DNA from: Herbaspirillum sp. LeCh32-8
GTDB lineage: Bacteria > Pseudomonadota > Gammaproteobacteria > Burkholderiales > Burkholderiaceae_D
Reading direction: 5' to 3'
DNA length: 64,000 nucleotides
NCBI RefSeq assembly: GCF_017814915.1
Contig: NZ_JAGIPZ010000001.1
Location: 55,124-119,123, forward strand
In this document: positions 1 to 9,937 of the stretch, one piece after another
Layout: every line of letters starts with the position of its first letter
Position numbering within the stretch: the first letter of the stretch is position 1
Translations under genes and position numbers: made by a program
The notes under the pieces: model-generated
Told to the model about the DNA's origin: nothing
The model's input: only the letters and a program-made list of their open reading frames with translations
Database searches by the model: none

Positions 1-255
1 GGTCAGGATCAGCTCGGCGGCGATGTGGGGGGTGAAGAAGTAGCTGATGTCGATTTCGGGGATGGTCTTGGAGCTCACGCTCAGACGATCGGACGCACCC
101 GTGCCGCCCACCGGGTCGGACTTGTTTTCAGGGCTGATGTTGACGGCGCGCACGCGCACCAGCCACGGGCTTTGCGCTTCCTGCGCGAAGGCGGGCGCGG
201 CGAAGGCCGAGGAAAGGGCCGCCGCGGCGGCAGCGATGGTCACGATTTTTTTCAT
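1..255 (-). CDS. OmpW-family outer membrane protein, N-terminal part (cut by window edge)
   Basis: The reverse strand reads from an ATG at 255 to the window edge, giving 85 residues. It opens with a clear signal peptide (MKKIVTIAAAAAALSSAFAA, cleavage near AFAQ). The mature part begins with SPWLVRVRAVNISPENKSD and continues with a VSSKTIPEIDISYFFTPHIA block, the typical start of OmpW eight-stranded beta-barrels. OmpW proteins are small outer-membrane channels for hydrophobic compounds. The C-terminal barrel strands lie outside the window, so length and completeness cannot be judged. It is separated from acdS, on the same strand, by about 300 bases containing a terminator, so it is probably its own transcription unit. 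Confidence 0.85.
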   Translation of the reverse strand, partial: MKKIVTIAAAAAALSSAFAAPAFAQEAQSPWLVRVRAVNISPENKSDPVGGTGASDRLSVSSKTIPEIDISYFFTPHIAAELILT

Positions 256-400
256 GGCTTTTCTACCTGTCGTTTGATTGTCGATTGATGACGAACGAAA
301 GGTACGCGGGAAGCCGGGGAGCGGCTTTGATGCTGATCAAGCGGGGCGGAATCGAACGCGAGCGCGGGTTTGCGGCCGCCTGTGCGCGGCGATGAAAAGA

Positions 401-433
401 CGCTCCCGGATGTTGTTGCAACATCCGGGAGCG
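401..433 (-). terminator. Hairpin terminator downstream of acdS
   Basis: A perfect 15-bp stem (401-415 with 419-433) with a 3-base loop lies between acdS and the ompW-like gene. Read on the minus strand it is followed by TCTTTTC, so it fits a terminator for acdS. The rest of 256-551 shows no convincing gene. Confidence 0.7.
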
Positions 434-551
434 AGAAGGGAGGGACGAAACACAATCGATGCCGGGCGGATCGCGCCCGGCCTTGCAACCGCACGCAGCG
501 GCCGGCCCGATGAGAAGCCGGCTGCGCCGCGTGCGCCAAGCGCGTTGGCGC

Positions 552-1619
552 TTATTCCTTGAAGCGGGCTTCGCGCGCCAGCTTGGTCAGGTTTTCCGGA
601 TCTTCGAAGGCCTTGTAGTAGGCGTTCAGGGCCGGCGCCCCGCCCAGGTGGGCGTACAGCACACGCTGGCCCTTGAAGTGGCCCTTCTTGGCCATGTCGA
701 TCAGGCCGTCGATGGATTTGCCTTCGTACACCGGGTCGGTCAGCATCGCTTCCATCTCGGCGGCGGTGCGGATGGCGGCGATGGTCTGCTCGCTCGGCAG
801 GCCGTAGGCCGGGCCGCTGTAGTCGGGGATGATCTCGATGTCGGCGTCCTTGAGCACGACCTTCTTGCCGCCCTTGGAAGCGATCAGCTCGCAGGTGTCG
901 TTGGCGATCTTGGTGACGGCGCGGCGGGTCATCGCTTCGTCGTCGGCGGTGTCGATGCCGATCACGCGGCGGCGCTTTTCCTGCGCGGCGAAGCCGACCA
1001 CCATGCCGGCCTGGGTGGAGCCGGTACAGGTCGCCACCACGATGTTGTCGAAGAAGATGCCCAGTTGCTGTTCCTGCATCGCCACTTCATCGGCGAAGTT
1101 GGCGTAACCCAGCCCGCCCAGCGGGTGGTCGGAGGCGCCGGCGGGAATCGGGTAGGGCTTGCCGCCTTTCTTGCGCACGTCTTCCAGTGCCTTGGCCCAG
1201 GTGTCTTTCTCGGTGGTGGAGTAGCCGTAGCCGCCCATGATCGGGTTGCCGCCCATGATGCGGGTCAGCAGGATGTTGCCGACCTTGTCGTAGACCGGGT
1301 CATCCCATTCCAGCCAGGTTTCCTGCACGGTGTACGACTTCATGCCCACCGCTGCCGCGGCCGCGCACACCTGGCGCGTGTGGTTGGACTGGATGTTGCC
1401 GATCGAGACCAGCGTGTCGCAGCCCTTGGCCAGCGCGTCGGCCACCAGCCATTCCAGCTTGCGGATCTTGTTGCCGCCGAAGGCCAGGCCCGAGGAAACG
1501 TCGTCGCGCTTGGCCCAGATCTCGGTGCCCAGCATGGCCGACAGGCGCTCCAGCTTGTGGATCGGGGAGGGGAAGAAGCCCAGCGTCTTGCGCGGGAAGA
1601 GTTTGTCGAGTGCCAGCAT
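552..1619 (-). CDS. acdS: 1-aminocyclopropane-1-carboxylate (ACC) deaminase
   Basis: PLP-dependent cytosolic enzyme that opens the ring of ACC, the ethylene precursor of plants, to 2-oxobutyrate and ammonia. The 355-residue product has the PLP lysine K51 in GGNKIRKLEW, the IGNIQSNHTRQV block and PIPAGASDHPLGGLGY. The residues used to tell true AcdS from D-cysteine desulfhydrase are present: Y298-E299 in DPVYEGKS and L325 in YAHLGGAPAL, matching Y294, E295 and L322 of the Pseudomonas enzyme. It is about 17 residues longer than the usual 338, by a C-terminal extension ending EARFKE. It is divergent from an Lrp-type gene, the classic acdS/acdR layout, so ACC-inducible expression through AcdR is likely. 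D-cysteine desulfhydrase is the alternative, but the residues argue against it. Confidence 0.93.
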   Translation of the reverse strand: MLALDKLFPRKTLGFFPSPIHKLERLSAMLGTEIWAKRDDVSSGLAFGGNKIRKLEWLVADALAKGCDTLVSIGNIQSNHTRQVCAAAAAVGMKSYTVQETWLEWDDPVYDKVGNILLTRIMGGNPIMGGYGYSTTEKDTWAKALEDVRKKGGKPYPIPAGASDHPLGGLGYANFADEVAMQEQQLGIFFDNIVVATCTGSTQAGMVVGFAAQEKRRRVIGIDTADDEAMTRRAVTKIANDTCELIASKGGKKVVLKDADIEIIPDYSGPAYGLPSEQTIAAIRTAAEMEAMLTDPVYEGKSIDGLIDMAKKGHFKGQRVLYAHLGGAPALNAYYKAFEDPENLTKLAREARFKE

Positions 1620-1743
1620 GGGTTGCTCCGGTTCAGGTTCGGTTCAGGAAAATGGTTCGATTCGCATCGAGTCCGCATCGAATCGCCGGGATCAACTTTA
1701 CGCTTGGCGGTTTAAATGGTGTTTCCGATTTTGTGCCATTATT

Positions 1744-1812
1744 CGGTTTAAAAAATCGATGATTTTTATAATGTCTGGATAAAATTCCTTAAAATTGATT
1801 AATGAAGGAATA
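1744..1812. promoter_or_regulatory. acdS/acdR divergent control region
   Basis: This AT-rich stretch in a GC-rich neighbourhood lies between the divergent acdS and acdR starts. It holds a palindrome AAAAATC-GAT-GATTTTT (1751-1767) and a TATAAT -10 element (1767-1772) for acdR. An inverted repeat ATTCCTT/AAGGAAT lies just before the acdR start, whose second arm also serves as ribosome binding site. Lrp-family proteins bind such AT-rich palindromes, so these are candidate AcdR sites; the assignment is inferred. Confidence 0.5.
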
Positions 1813-1818
1813 AACATC

Positions 1819-3346
<1,528 letters not shown>

Positions 3347-3387
3347 GCGTTTGCTTCAACCTGCGGCGATGCTTCAATCGCCGTTCA

Positions 3388-3500
3388 ACGACGCTGGGTC
3401 CCTGCTTTCGCAGGGACGACAGGAATGCGGTAACCTGGACTTGAGCAGGTTCAAGTTCATCACGCGCCTGTCGCTCCTGCGAAAGCAGGAGCCCAGTGGC
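3388..3500. repeat. Paired dispersed palindromic repeat (REP-like)
   Basis: Two copies of the same short palindrome lie in opposite orientation between convergent genes. The forward copy is GTCCCTGCTTTCGCAGGGAC (3398-3417) preceded by ACGCTGG; the reverse copy CTCCTGCGAAAGCAGGAGCC (3474-3493) is followed by CAGTGGC. The same core recurs near 29.3, 32.1, 32.2, 52.9 and 53.2 kb, always outside genes. The pairing resembles bacterial interspersed REP doublets. Confidence 0.8.
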
Positions 3501-3562
3501 GCACGTCGCGCATCGACAAATGCCGACGCGTTGATCGGCATGGACTGATCAGCCTCTCCGGT

Positions 3563-4069
3563 CTATTTCTTGCCGCGCTTGCCGCCGGCATCATTGCTTG
3601 CAGCCTGCGCCGGTTGCGACAACTCTTCTTCCAATTCCGCCAGCCTGCCGTTGAGCTTGTTCAACAGCAGCGCCAGCTGGTACGTCTCTTCCTGATCCAG
3701 CGCGTCGAATAGCCGCTCGCCGAAGCGTTTGCGCGCCGGCTCCGTCGAGCACAGCACTTCTTTGCCCAATTCTGTCAAAGAGATTTGTTTGACCCGGCGG
3801 TCGGCCGGATCGGCCACGCGTTCGACCAGGCCGTCGCGCTCCATGCCGTCCACCGCCTCGGTCACCGTACGCGGGGCGAAGCCGAAGGCCTCGGCCAGGT
3901 CGGTCGAGCGCACCGGCGCGTTGTTGCCGATGTAGGCCATCAGCTTGGTGCGCGAGAACGAGGCGCCTTGCGCGGCCAGGAGCTTGTCGAGCGCGCGGTG
4001 CGAGCGCAGGTAGAAGTTGCGCAGCGCGTCGGCGGCTTCGGTGTAGTCGTTTGTAAAGCTGGTGGACAT
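3563..4069 (-). CDS. MarR-family repressor of the efflux operon
   Basis: The 168-residue winged-helix protein begins MSTSFTNDYTEAADALRNFY. It has the MarR pattern: helical dimer region, recognition helix NNAPVRSTDLAEAFGFAPRT (about 50-70), wing DGMERDGLVERVADPADRRV and C-terminal dimer helices. The start at 4069 is preferred: an in-frame ATG at 4087 lies inside the palindromic operator and has no ribosome binding site. It is divergent from emrA-emrB-oprM. By analogy with EmrR/MarR systems it should repress both transcripts by binding 4082-4098 and release on binding phenolic or drug ligands. The C-terminal tail (about the last 20 residues, ending GGKRGKK) is basic and probably disordered. Confidence 0.9.
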   Translation of the reverse strand: MSTSFTNDYTEAADALRNFYLRSHRALDKLLAAQGASFSRTKLMAYIGNNAPVRSTDLAEAFGFAPRTVTEAVDGMERDGLVERVADPADRRVKQISLTELGKEVLCSTEPARKRFGERLFDALDQEETYQLALLLNKLNGRLAELEEELSQPAQAASNDAGGKRGKK

Positions 4070-4081
4070 GATTTTCTCGGA

Positions 4082-4098
4082 TACCATATCATATGGTA
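4082..4098. promoter_or_regulatory. Palindromic operator for the MarR repressor
   Basis: TACCATATCATATGGTA is a perfect 8-1-8 palindrome 13 bp before the marR start and 84 bp before emrA. Position, symmetry and AT content fit a MarR-family operator controlling both divergent units. Confidence 0.75.
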
Positions 4099-4182
4099 CC
4101 TCACTAATTCGCTCGATCGCTGTTTTACATGTTTCAAGAATGACCCGGCAAGCCGGGCAGAACCGATATTAGGACAAAAAAG

Positions 4183-5394
4183 ATGACAGACGCCACAACA
4201 AGCAACGCCGGGAGCGAGCAGAACCCGGGGCAGGACAATCAAAACGGCAACAACGCCGGCAACGGCAAGCAGAAAAAGCGCATGAGCCCGCGCGCCCGCT
4301 TCATCCTGCGTTCGCTGGGCATCGTGGCGCTGGTGGTGGTGGCGGCCTGGATCCTCTACTACCAGTTCCGCGGCAAGTATCTGGAAAGCACCAACGACGC
4401 CTTCGTCTACGCCGACAGCGTGACGGTCTCGCCCAAGGTCAACGGTTATGTGGAGCAGGTATTCGTGGCCGATAACCAGGACGTGAAGGCCGGCCAGCCG
4501 CTGGTGCGCATCGACCCGCGCGACTACTCGGCGCAGGCCGCGCAGTCCAAGGCGCAGATCGACGCCGCCGCCGCCAGCGAGGATGCCGCCCGCGCGCAGC
4601 TGGCCGAGCAGAAGGCCGCCATCGACCAGGCCCGCGCGCAGCTGGCGTCGGCCGAAGAGGACGCGCGCTTCGCCGCCGCTGAAGTCGAGCGTTACACGCC
4701 GCTGGCCGCGTCCGGCGCCGAGACGCGCGAGCGCCTGACCACGCTGCGCAATCAGTCGGCCCAGGCCAAGTCCACCGTGGCCGCGCGTCGCGCCGCACTG
4801 GATGCGGCCCAGCTGCGCGTGTATTCGATCCAGGCCCAGGTGCGCCAGGCGCAGGCCCAGGGCGAAACTGCCAAGGCCCAGTACGACGCTGCCGCCGTCA
4901 ACCTCGGTTCGACCGAGATCAAGGCCAGCGTCGACGGCCGCATCGGCGACAAGCAGGTGCGCGTGGGCCAGTTCGTCTCCGCCGGCACGCGCATGATGAC
5001 GGTGGTGCCGAGCGACTTCTACATCACCGCCAACTTCAAGGAAACCCAGATCGGCATGATGCGCATCGGCCAGCCTGCCGTGATCAAGGTGGACGCATTG
5101 CCGGGCCTGGAATTCCAGGGCCACGTGCAAAGCATCTCGCCGGGCACCGGCGCGCAGTTCTCGCTGCTGCCGCCGCAAAACGCCACCGGCAACTTCACCA
5201 AGATCGTCCAGCGCGTGCCGGTGCGCATCGCCGTCGACGCCTCGGCGCAGGACCGCAAGGTGTTCGTGGCCGGCCTGTCGGTGACGGTGGAGGTCAATAC
5301 CATCGCCGCCAAGGACGAGCTGCGCGCGCAGCGTGAGCGCAACAGCGAAGCCAACGCCGGCATCGAGCAAAAGCCGGCCAAGGAGCAGCGTTGA
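4183..5394 (+). CDS. emrA: EmrA-type periplasmic adaptor (HlyD/MFP family)
   Basis: Membrane fusion protein that joins an inner-membrane MFS pump to an outer-membrane channel. The 403-residue protein has a polar, Asn/Gly-rich cytosolic tail (1-35), one membrane helix (about 41-62, SLGIVALVVVAAWILYYQF), then a barrel-sandwich/lipoyl half starting STNDAFVYADSVTVSPKVNG. A long Ala/Gln-rich coiled-coil hairpin (about 110-235) follows, then the second half with the KASVDGRIGDKQVRVGQFV block. This order is typical of EmrA/FarA. It overlaps emrB by TTGA, so the two are translationally coupled. The divergent MarR gene and operator 5' of it indicate drug- or phenolic-inducible expression. Confidence 0.93.
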   Translation: MTDATTSNAGSEQNPGQDNQNGNNAGNGKQKKRMSPRARFILRSLGIVALVVVAAWILYYQFRGKYLESTNDAFVYADSVTVSPKVNGYVEQVFVADNQDVKAGQPLVRIDPRDYSAQAAQSKAQIDAAAASEDAARAQLAEQKAAIDQARAQLASAEEDARFAAAEVERYTPLAASGAETRERLTTLRNQSAQAKSTVAARRAALDAAQLRVYSIQAQVRQAQAQGETAKAQYDAAAVNLGSTEIKASVDGRIGDKQVRVGQFVSAGTRMMTVVPSDFYITANFKETQIGMMRIGQPAVIKVDALPGLEFQGHVQSISPGTGAQFSLLPPQNATGNFTKIVQRVPVRIAVDASAQDRKVFVAGLSVTVEVNTIAAKDELRAQRERNSEANAGIEQKPAKEQR

Positions 5395-6956
5395 GCGCCG
5401 CCGCTCCCACGACCAAGCCGTCCGTCCCGCAGGGCGACAAGGCCGACGCCGCCGCCTGGCTGGCGGTGGCCGCCGGCACGCTGGGCGCACTGATGGCGAC
5501 GCTGGACATTTCCATCGTCAACTCCTCGCTGCCCACCATCCAGGGCGAGATCGGCGCCTCCGGCACGGAAGGCACCTGGATCGCCACCGCTTATCTCGTG
5601 GCGGAGATTGTGATCATCCCGATGTCCGCCTGGCTGGAGCGCCTGCTCGGCCTGCGCGTGCTGTTGCTGGCGGCGGCCAGCCTGTTCACGCTGTTCTCGG
5701 TGCTGTGCGGCCTGTCGACCACGCTGACCATGATGATCATCGGCCGCGTCGGCCAGGGCTTCACCGGCGGCGCGCTGATTCCGACCGCGATGACCATCAT
5801 CGCCACCCGGTTGCCGCGCGCGCAGCAGCCGGTGGGCAACGCCATGTTCGGCGCCACCGCCATCCTCGGCCCGGTGCTGGGCCCGGTGCTGGGCGGCTGG
5901 CTGACCGAGAACGTCAGCTGGCACTACGCCTTCTTCATCAACCTGCCGGTGGGCGTGGCGCTGATCACGCTGCTGCTGGTGGCGATTCCCTATGAACGTC
6001 CCAAGTTCGAGCAGCTGGCCGAGGCCGACTGGTTCGGCATCGCCGGCCTGGCGCTGGGCCTGGGCGGGCTGACCGTGGTGCTGGAGGAGGGCGAGCGCGA
6101 GCAGTGGTTCTCCTCGCCCGACATCCGCTGGCTGGCGCTGACCTCGCTGGTCGGCTTCATCCTGCTGGCGATCGGCCAGGTGCGCGCCAAACATCCGGTG
6201 ATCCAGCTGCGCCTGCTGCGCGACCGCCAGTTCGGCTCGGTGGTGATGATGGCCATGATCGTGGGCGTGGCGCTGTACGGCACCGCCTACGTGATCCCGC
6301 AGTTCCTCTCCGGCATTGCCGGCTACAACTCGCTGCAGTCAGGCTGGGTAGTGTTGCTATCGGGCGTGCCGATGATCCTGATGATGCCGTTCACGCCCAT
6401 GCTGATGCGCCTGGTCGACATCCGCATCGCGGTCGGCACCGGCTTCCTGTTGCTGGCGCTGTCGGCCTTCATCGAGACCGACCTGAGCCCGTTGTCCTAC
6501 GGCGGCTCCTTCATCGCCTCGCAGCTGATGCGCGGCGTCGGCACCGTGCTGGCGATGCTGTTCCTGAACCAGGCGGCGATCCGCTCAGTGCCTGCCTCGC
6601 AGGCGGGCGACGCCTCCGGTTTGTACAGCGCGGCGCGCAACCTCGGCGGCTCGCTGGCGCTGGCCAGCATCGCCGTGATCCAGGACCAGCGCCTGTGGTT
6701 GCATAGCCGCCGTCTGGAAGAAAGCCTGTCCGCCAACTCCGAGCTGGTGCAATCGACCATCGCCGCCCAGGGGCATCTGCTGGGCGGCCAGGACACCGCA
6801 ATCCGCCTGCTGGGCAGCACCATCCAGGCGCAGGCGCTGACCATGACCTACGCCGACCTGTTCTGGTTGCTGGGCGTGGCCATTCTGTGCGTGACCCCGC
6901 TGGTGCTGTTCCTGCGCCCCTTGCCGACCAACGCCGCGCCGGTGGCCTCTCATTAA
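5391..6956 (+). CDS. emrB: EmrB-type drug efflux MFS transporter (DHA2)
   Basis: Inner-membrane proton antiporter with 14 predicted helices. The 521 residues begin at a TTG codon (5391-5393) that shares bases with the emrA stop. The DHA2 signature is clear: MATLDISIVNSSLPTIQGEI in helix 1, WIATAYLVAEIVIIPMSAWL in helix 2, RVGQGFTGGALIPTAM (motif B region) and the antiporter motif C ILGPVLGPVLGGWLTENVSW. It should form a tripartite pump with EmrA upstream and the outer-membrane factor downstream. The TTG start is supported by exact coupling and by the absence of an in-frame ATG before the first conserved helix. The exported compounds cannot be read from the sequence. Confidence 0.93.
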   Translation: MSAAAPTTKPSVPQGDKADAAAWLAVAAGTLGALMATLDISIVNSSLPTIQGEIGASGTEGTWIATAYLVAEIVIIPMSAWLERLLGLRVLLLAAASLFTLFSVLCGLSTTLTMMIIGRVGQGFTGGALIPTAMTIIATRLPRAQQPVGNAMFGATAILGPVLGPVLGGWLTENVSWHYAFFINLPVGVALITLLLVAIPYERPKFEQLAEADWFGIAGLALGLGGLTVVLEEGEREQWFSSPDIRWLALTSLVGFILLAIGQVRAKHPVIQLRLLRDRQFGSVVMMAMIVGVALYGTAYVIPQFLSGIAGYNSLQSGWVVLLSGVPMILMMPFTPMLMRLVDIRIAVGTGFLLLALSAFIETDLSPLSYGGSFIASQLMRGVGTVLAMLFLNQAAIRSVPASQAGDASGLYSAARNLGGSLALASIAVIQDQRLWLHSRRLEESLSANSELVQSTIAAQGHLLGGQDTAIRLLGSTIQAQALTMTYADLFWLLGVAILCVTPLVLFLRPLPTNAAPVASH

Positions 6957-6958
6957 TC

Positions 6959-8431
6959 ATGACTATGCGTAAAGACACTTACTCACTCCCCGCCGCGCGC
7001 CTGGTCGCGCTGGCCGCCGCCGCGCTGCTGGCAGGCTGCGCGCTCGGCCCCGACTACGCCGGCCCGCCGGACGCCGCGCCCAACGCCGCCAAGAGCAGCC
7101 GGTTCGTGCGCGACGGCGGCGACGCCAATGCGGCCATGCCCTCCAACCACTGGTGGGAAGGCTTGGGCGATCCTCTGTTGAACAGCCTTGTGCAGCGTGC
7201 GCTGCAAGCCAATCCCAACCTCGGCGTGGCGCGCGCCCGCCTGTTGCAGTCACGCGCGGCGCTGGGGCTGGAGCAGGCCAATGCCGCGCCCAGCGTGGGC
7301 GCCTCGGCCTTGGCGGCGCATGCGCGCCTGCCGTCGGTGAGCGGACTGACGGGATCGTCGGGCTCGTCGTCGTCCTCCTCTTCGTCATCTTCCACCAGCG
7401 TCAACCTCTACAGCCTGGGCTTCGACGCCAGCTGGGAGGTCGACCTGTTCGGCGCGCACCGGCGCGCGGTGCAGGCGGCCGGGGCCAGCGCACAAGCCGC
7501 CGAGGCCTCGCTGGCGGACGTGCAGGTGAGCCTGGCGGCCGAAGTCGCCAATGCCTACATCAACCTGCGTGACCGCCAGCAGCGCCTGGCGCTGGGCGAG
7601 CAGTCGGTGCGGGCGCAGGAAAACATGCTGAAGCTGACCGGCCAGCGCGTCGAGCGCGGCACCGCGTCCTCGCTGGACCAGATCCGCATCCAGAACCAGC
7701 TGGACGGCACCCGCGCCGACCTGGTGCCATTGCAGGCCGAGCGCGACGCCTACCTGAACCAGCTGGCCACGCTGCTGGGCCAGGAGCCGGGCGCGCTGGA
7801 CGGCGAGCTCAACGCCGTCGCCCCGGTGCCGCTGCCGCCGCAGCAGGTGGCCGTGGGTGACCCGACCTCGCTGCTGCGCCGCCGTCCCGACGTGCGCGCA
7901 GCCGAACGCACGCTGGCGGCCGATACCGCCAAGATCGGCCAGGCCGAAGTGGCGCGCTATCCCAGCCTGAAGCTGTTCGGCGTGCTTGGCCTGGGCGGCA
8001 CGCATCCGTCGGACCTGACCAAGCTGGATGATTTCGCCGCCATCGGCGCCCCCATGCTGAGCTGGAACTTCCTCGACTTCGGTCGCGCCAAGGCGCGCGT
8101 CACGCAAGCCGAGCGCGTGCGCGACGAGGCCGAGATGAAGTATCGCCAGGCGGTGCTGGAGGCGCTGCGCGATGCCGAGGATTCGCTCTCGCGCTTTCGC
8201 TATGGACGCGTGACGGTCGCCACCGTGGCGCGCACCAAGGCCTCGGCCGACCGCGCGTTGGCATTGGCGCAGCAACGCTATGCGGCCGGCACCGGCACGC
8301 TCATCGAGGTGCTGGATACCACGCGCCAGCAGCTCTCGGCGCAGCAGAACCTGCTGCAGGCCGAGGCCAACCTGACACGTAGTTTTGTCGGGATTCAGAA
8401 GGCACTGGGATTGGGGTGGGATGAGTCGTGA
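6959..8431 (+). CDS. Outer-membrane efflux lipoprotein (NodT/OprM family)
   Basis: TolC-like trimeric channel that completes the EmrAB pump. The 490-residue product has a lipoprotein signal with lipobox LLAGC, then the NodT start GPDYAGPP and two OEP repeats (about 60-250 and 270-480) with long coiled-coil helices. Conserved family blocks include SWEVDLFGAHRRAVQAA, LRRRPDVRAAERTLAADTAK and SWNFLDFGRAKARV. It starts 2 bases after the emrB stop; a second ATG at 6965 is possible. An odd feature is a serine-rich insert encoded at about 7354-7395 (GSSGSSSSSSSSSSTS) before the first beta-strand pair, apparently a low-complexity expansion in a loop. Confidence 0.93.
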   Translation: MTMRKDTYSLPAARLVALAAAALLAGCALGPDYAGPPDAAPNAAKSSRFVRDGGDANAAMPSNHWWEGLGDPLLNSLVQRALQANPNLGVARARLLQSRAALGLEQANAAPSVGASALAAHARLPSVSGLTGSSGSSSSSSSSSSTSVNLYSLGFDASWEVDLFGAHRRAVQAAGASAQAAEASLADVQVSLAAEVANAYINLRDRQQRLALGEQSVRAQENMLKLTGQRVERGTASSLDQIRIQNQLDGTRADLVPLQAERDAYLNQLATLLGQEPGALDGELNAVAPVPLPPQQVAVGDPTSLLRRRPDVRAAERTLAADTAKIGQAEVARYPSLKLFGVLGLGGTHPSDLTKLDDFAAIGAPMLSWNFLDFGRAKARVTQAERVRDEAEMKYRQAVLEALRDAEDSLSRFRYGRVTVATVARTKASADRALALAQQRYAAGTGTLIEVLDTTRQQLSAQQNLLQAEANLTRSFVGIQKALGLGWDES

Positions 8432-8460
8432 TGTCGTAGGGGGGAGGCGGGTTGGATTTA

Positions 8461-8670
8461 AACCCATCCCCACCCCAACCCTCCCCTTGAAGGGGAGGGA
8501 GTATCGGAGTCAACGCTAGGCTTAAAGCCCCTCCCCTTGAAGAGGAGGGAGTATCGGAGTCAACGCTACGCTTGAAGCCCCTCCACCTTGAAGAGGAGGG
8601 AGTATCGGAGTCAACGTTACGCTTGAAGCTCCCTCCCCTTCAAGGGGAGGGCCGGGGTGGGGATGGGTTC
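8461..8670. repeat. Composite repeat: three ~50-bp tandem units inside a larger inverted repeat
   Basis: Between the convergent efflux operon and LysR gene, GGGAGTATCGGAGTCAACG recurs at about 8497, 8547 and 8598 (period 50-51). Each copy is separated by a CCTCCCCTTGAAGGGGAGG-like small palindrome. The outer edges are inverted: CCCATCCCCACCCCAACCCT near 8464 pairs with the GGCCGGGGTGGGGATGGG block near 8650-8667. No coding potential is convincing in 8432-8718. Confidence 0.8.
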
Positions 8671-8718
8671 AAGACAAGCAACAGCAATCTCCTGCGCGCT
8701 TTTCTGCCTGAGCGTCCT

Positions 8719-9630
8719 CTACAAATCCTTGCTCAGGTCCGCCACCAGATATTCGAGAAAGATCTCCACACTGCGCGGCAGCGTGCGCCCGGCCAGCGTC
8801 TGCACTTCGACGAAGCGGCCGTCGTCCGGGCAGTCGCGTATCGGCCGCATGGTCAGCTCGCCGCTGGCGATGCGGTAGCGCACGGTGACCTCGCCGGTGA
8901 TGGACAGCGCGTCGTTGTCCAGCACGTAGTTGTGCAGCGACTGGATGTAGTTGCTGGTCATCACCGGTTCGATCACCACCTGCTGCCGGCTGCAGGCGAT
9001 GTCGAACAGCTGGCGCAGCGTGGTGGTGGGATCGGGCAGCGCCATCGGATAGGCCCGTATCTGCGACAGCGAGACCTGGCGAAAGCGCGCCAGCGGATGT
9101 TCGTTGCGCATCACCAGCGCGATTGGACCGGGCTGGCGGTGAACCACCTTGATCTCCGGTTCCGGCAGGCGCGAGAAGGTCAGGCCGATATCGGCATTGC
9201 CCTCGCGCACCTGGCGCGACACCGCCGCCGGCGCGCCGACGAAGAGCTGGAAGACGAAGCCCGGATATTTTTTCTGGAAGGCATTGATCAGCCGCGGCAG
9301 GAAATCGATCGAAAACCCTTCCGACGCGGACAGCCGCACCCGCCCGCTACGCAATCCCTTCAAGGCCTGCAGGTCGGCCACCACACGGTCGGCCTCCAGC
9401 GCCATCTTGCGCGCATGCGCGGCCAGCATTTCACCGCCGGCCGAGAGCACCATGCCGCGCGGACGCCGTTCGAACAGCACCGTGTCCAGCGTCTCCTCCA
9501 GGCTGCTGATCTGGCGGCTGATGGCCGAGCTGGCCACGTTGAGCCGCTGCGAGGCTTCGCTGATCGATCCGCAACGAACCACTTCCAAAAAGTAGCGCAG
9601 GGCGGTGTCCTGCAGGTGCTGAGACTTCAT
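8719..9630 (-). CDS. LysR-family regulator, divergent from peptide ABC importer
   Basis: The 303-residue protein has a standard LTTR N-terminal helix-turn-helix (TALRYFLEVVRCGSISEASQ, then LNVASSAISRQISSLEETL) and a two-lobe ligand domain (about 92-300, GRVRLSASEGFSIDFLPRLI). It lies back to back with the dpp-like operon with 307 bp between start codons, the usual place for an LTTR that controls its neighbour. The likely ligand is therefore a peptide-derived compound or a product of the two M20 hydrolases, but this is inference from context only. Length and domain order are normal. Confidence 0.88.
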   Translation of the reverse strand: MKSQHLQDTALRYFLEVVRCGSISEASQRLNVASSAISRQISSLEETLDTVLFERRPRGMVLSAGGEMLAAHARKMALEADRVVADLQALKGLRSGRVRLSASEGFSIDFLPRLINAFQKKYPGFVFQLFVGAPAAVSRQVREGNADIGLTFSRLPEPEIKVVHRQPGPIALVMRNEHPLARFRQVSLSQIRAYPMALPDPTTTLRQLFDIACSRQQVVIEPVMTSNYIQSLHNYVLDNDALSITGEVTVRYRIASGELTMRPIRDCPDDGRFVEVQTLAGRTLPRSVEIFLEYLVADLSKDL

Positions 9631-9937
9631 CGCGGACCTCTTTTTGCGCCGTGGAAGAAAAAGATTTGCATGATTTATTTGGTGCGCGCTTCACGCCTTT
9701 GGTGCAGCGCTTTCAAAAAAGCCAAGAGAAAAATGCTGCATCTGCGGACATAGCCGCATCCCTGTTGAAATCTGCGTTTTCCGGGCGCCACTACATTGTG
9801 GTGCACAAATTTTGCGATCTCTTTTCGGCAACGCAGGCATAGAAATTTGCTTATTGCGGCATCGATAAATGCTGGCCTAGTATGCCCTCGACGTCGCTGT
9901 TTTTTCAAATTTCTCTTACTTGAAAGAAGGGGTTGGA
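9631..9937. promoter_or_regulatory. Divergent LysR / peptide-importer control region
   Basis: A 307-bp AT-richer gap with no gene. It should hold both promoters and LTTR sites. A TTTGC-rich direct repeat (AAATTTTGCGATC near 9806, AGAAATTTGCTTATTGC near 9841) is visible, but no unambiguous T-N11-A operator could be fixed. GAAAGAAGGGG upstream of 9938 is the ribosome binding site that decides the start of the next gene. Confidence 0.45.

Noticed and set aside
5391..5393. Frameshift between emrA and emrB
   Set aside because: The TTG start overlapping the stop gives intact proteins of normal length; this is coupling, not a fusion or error.
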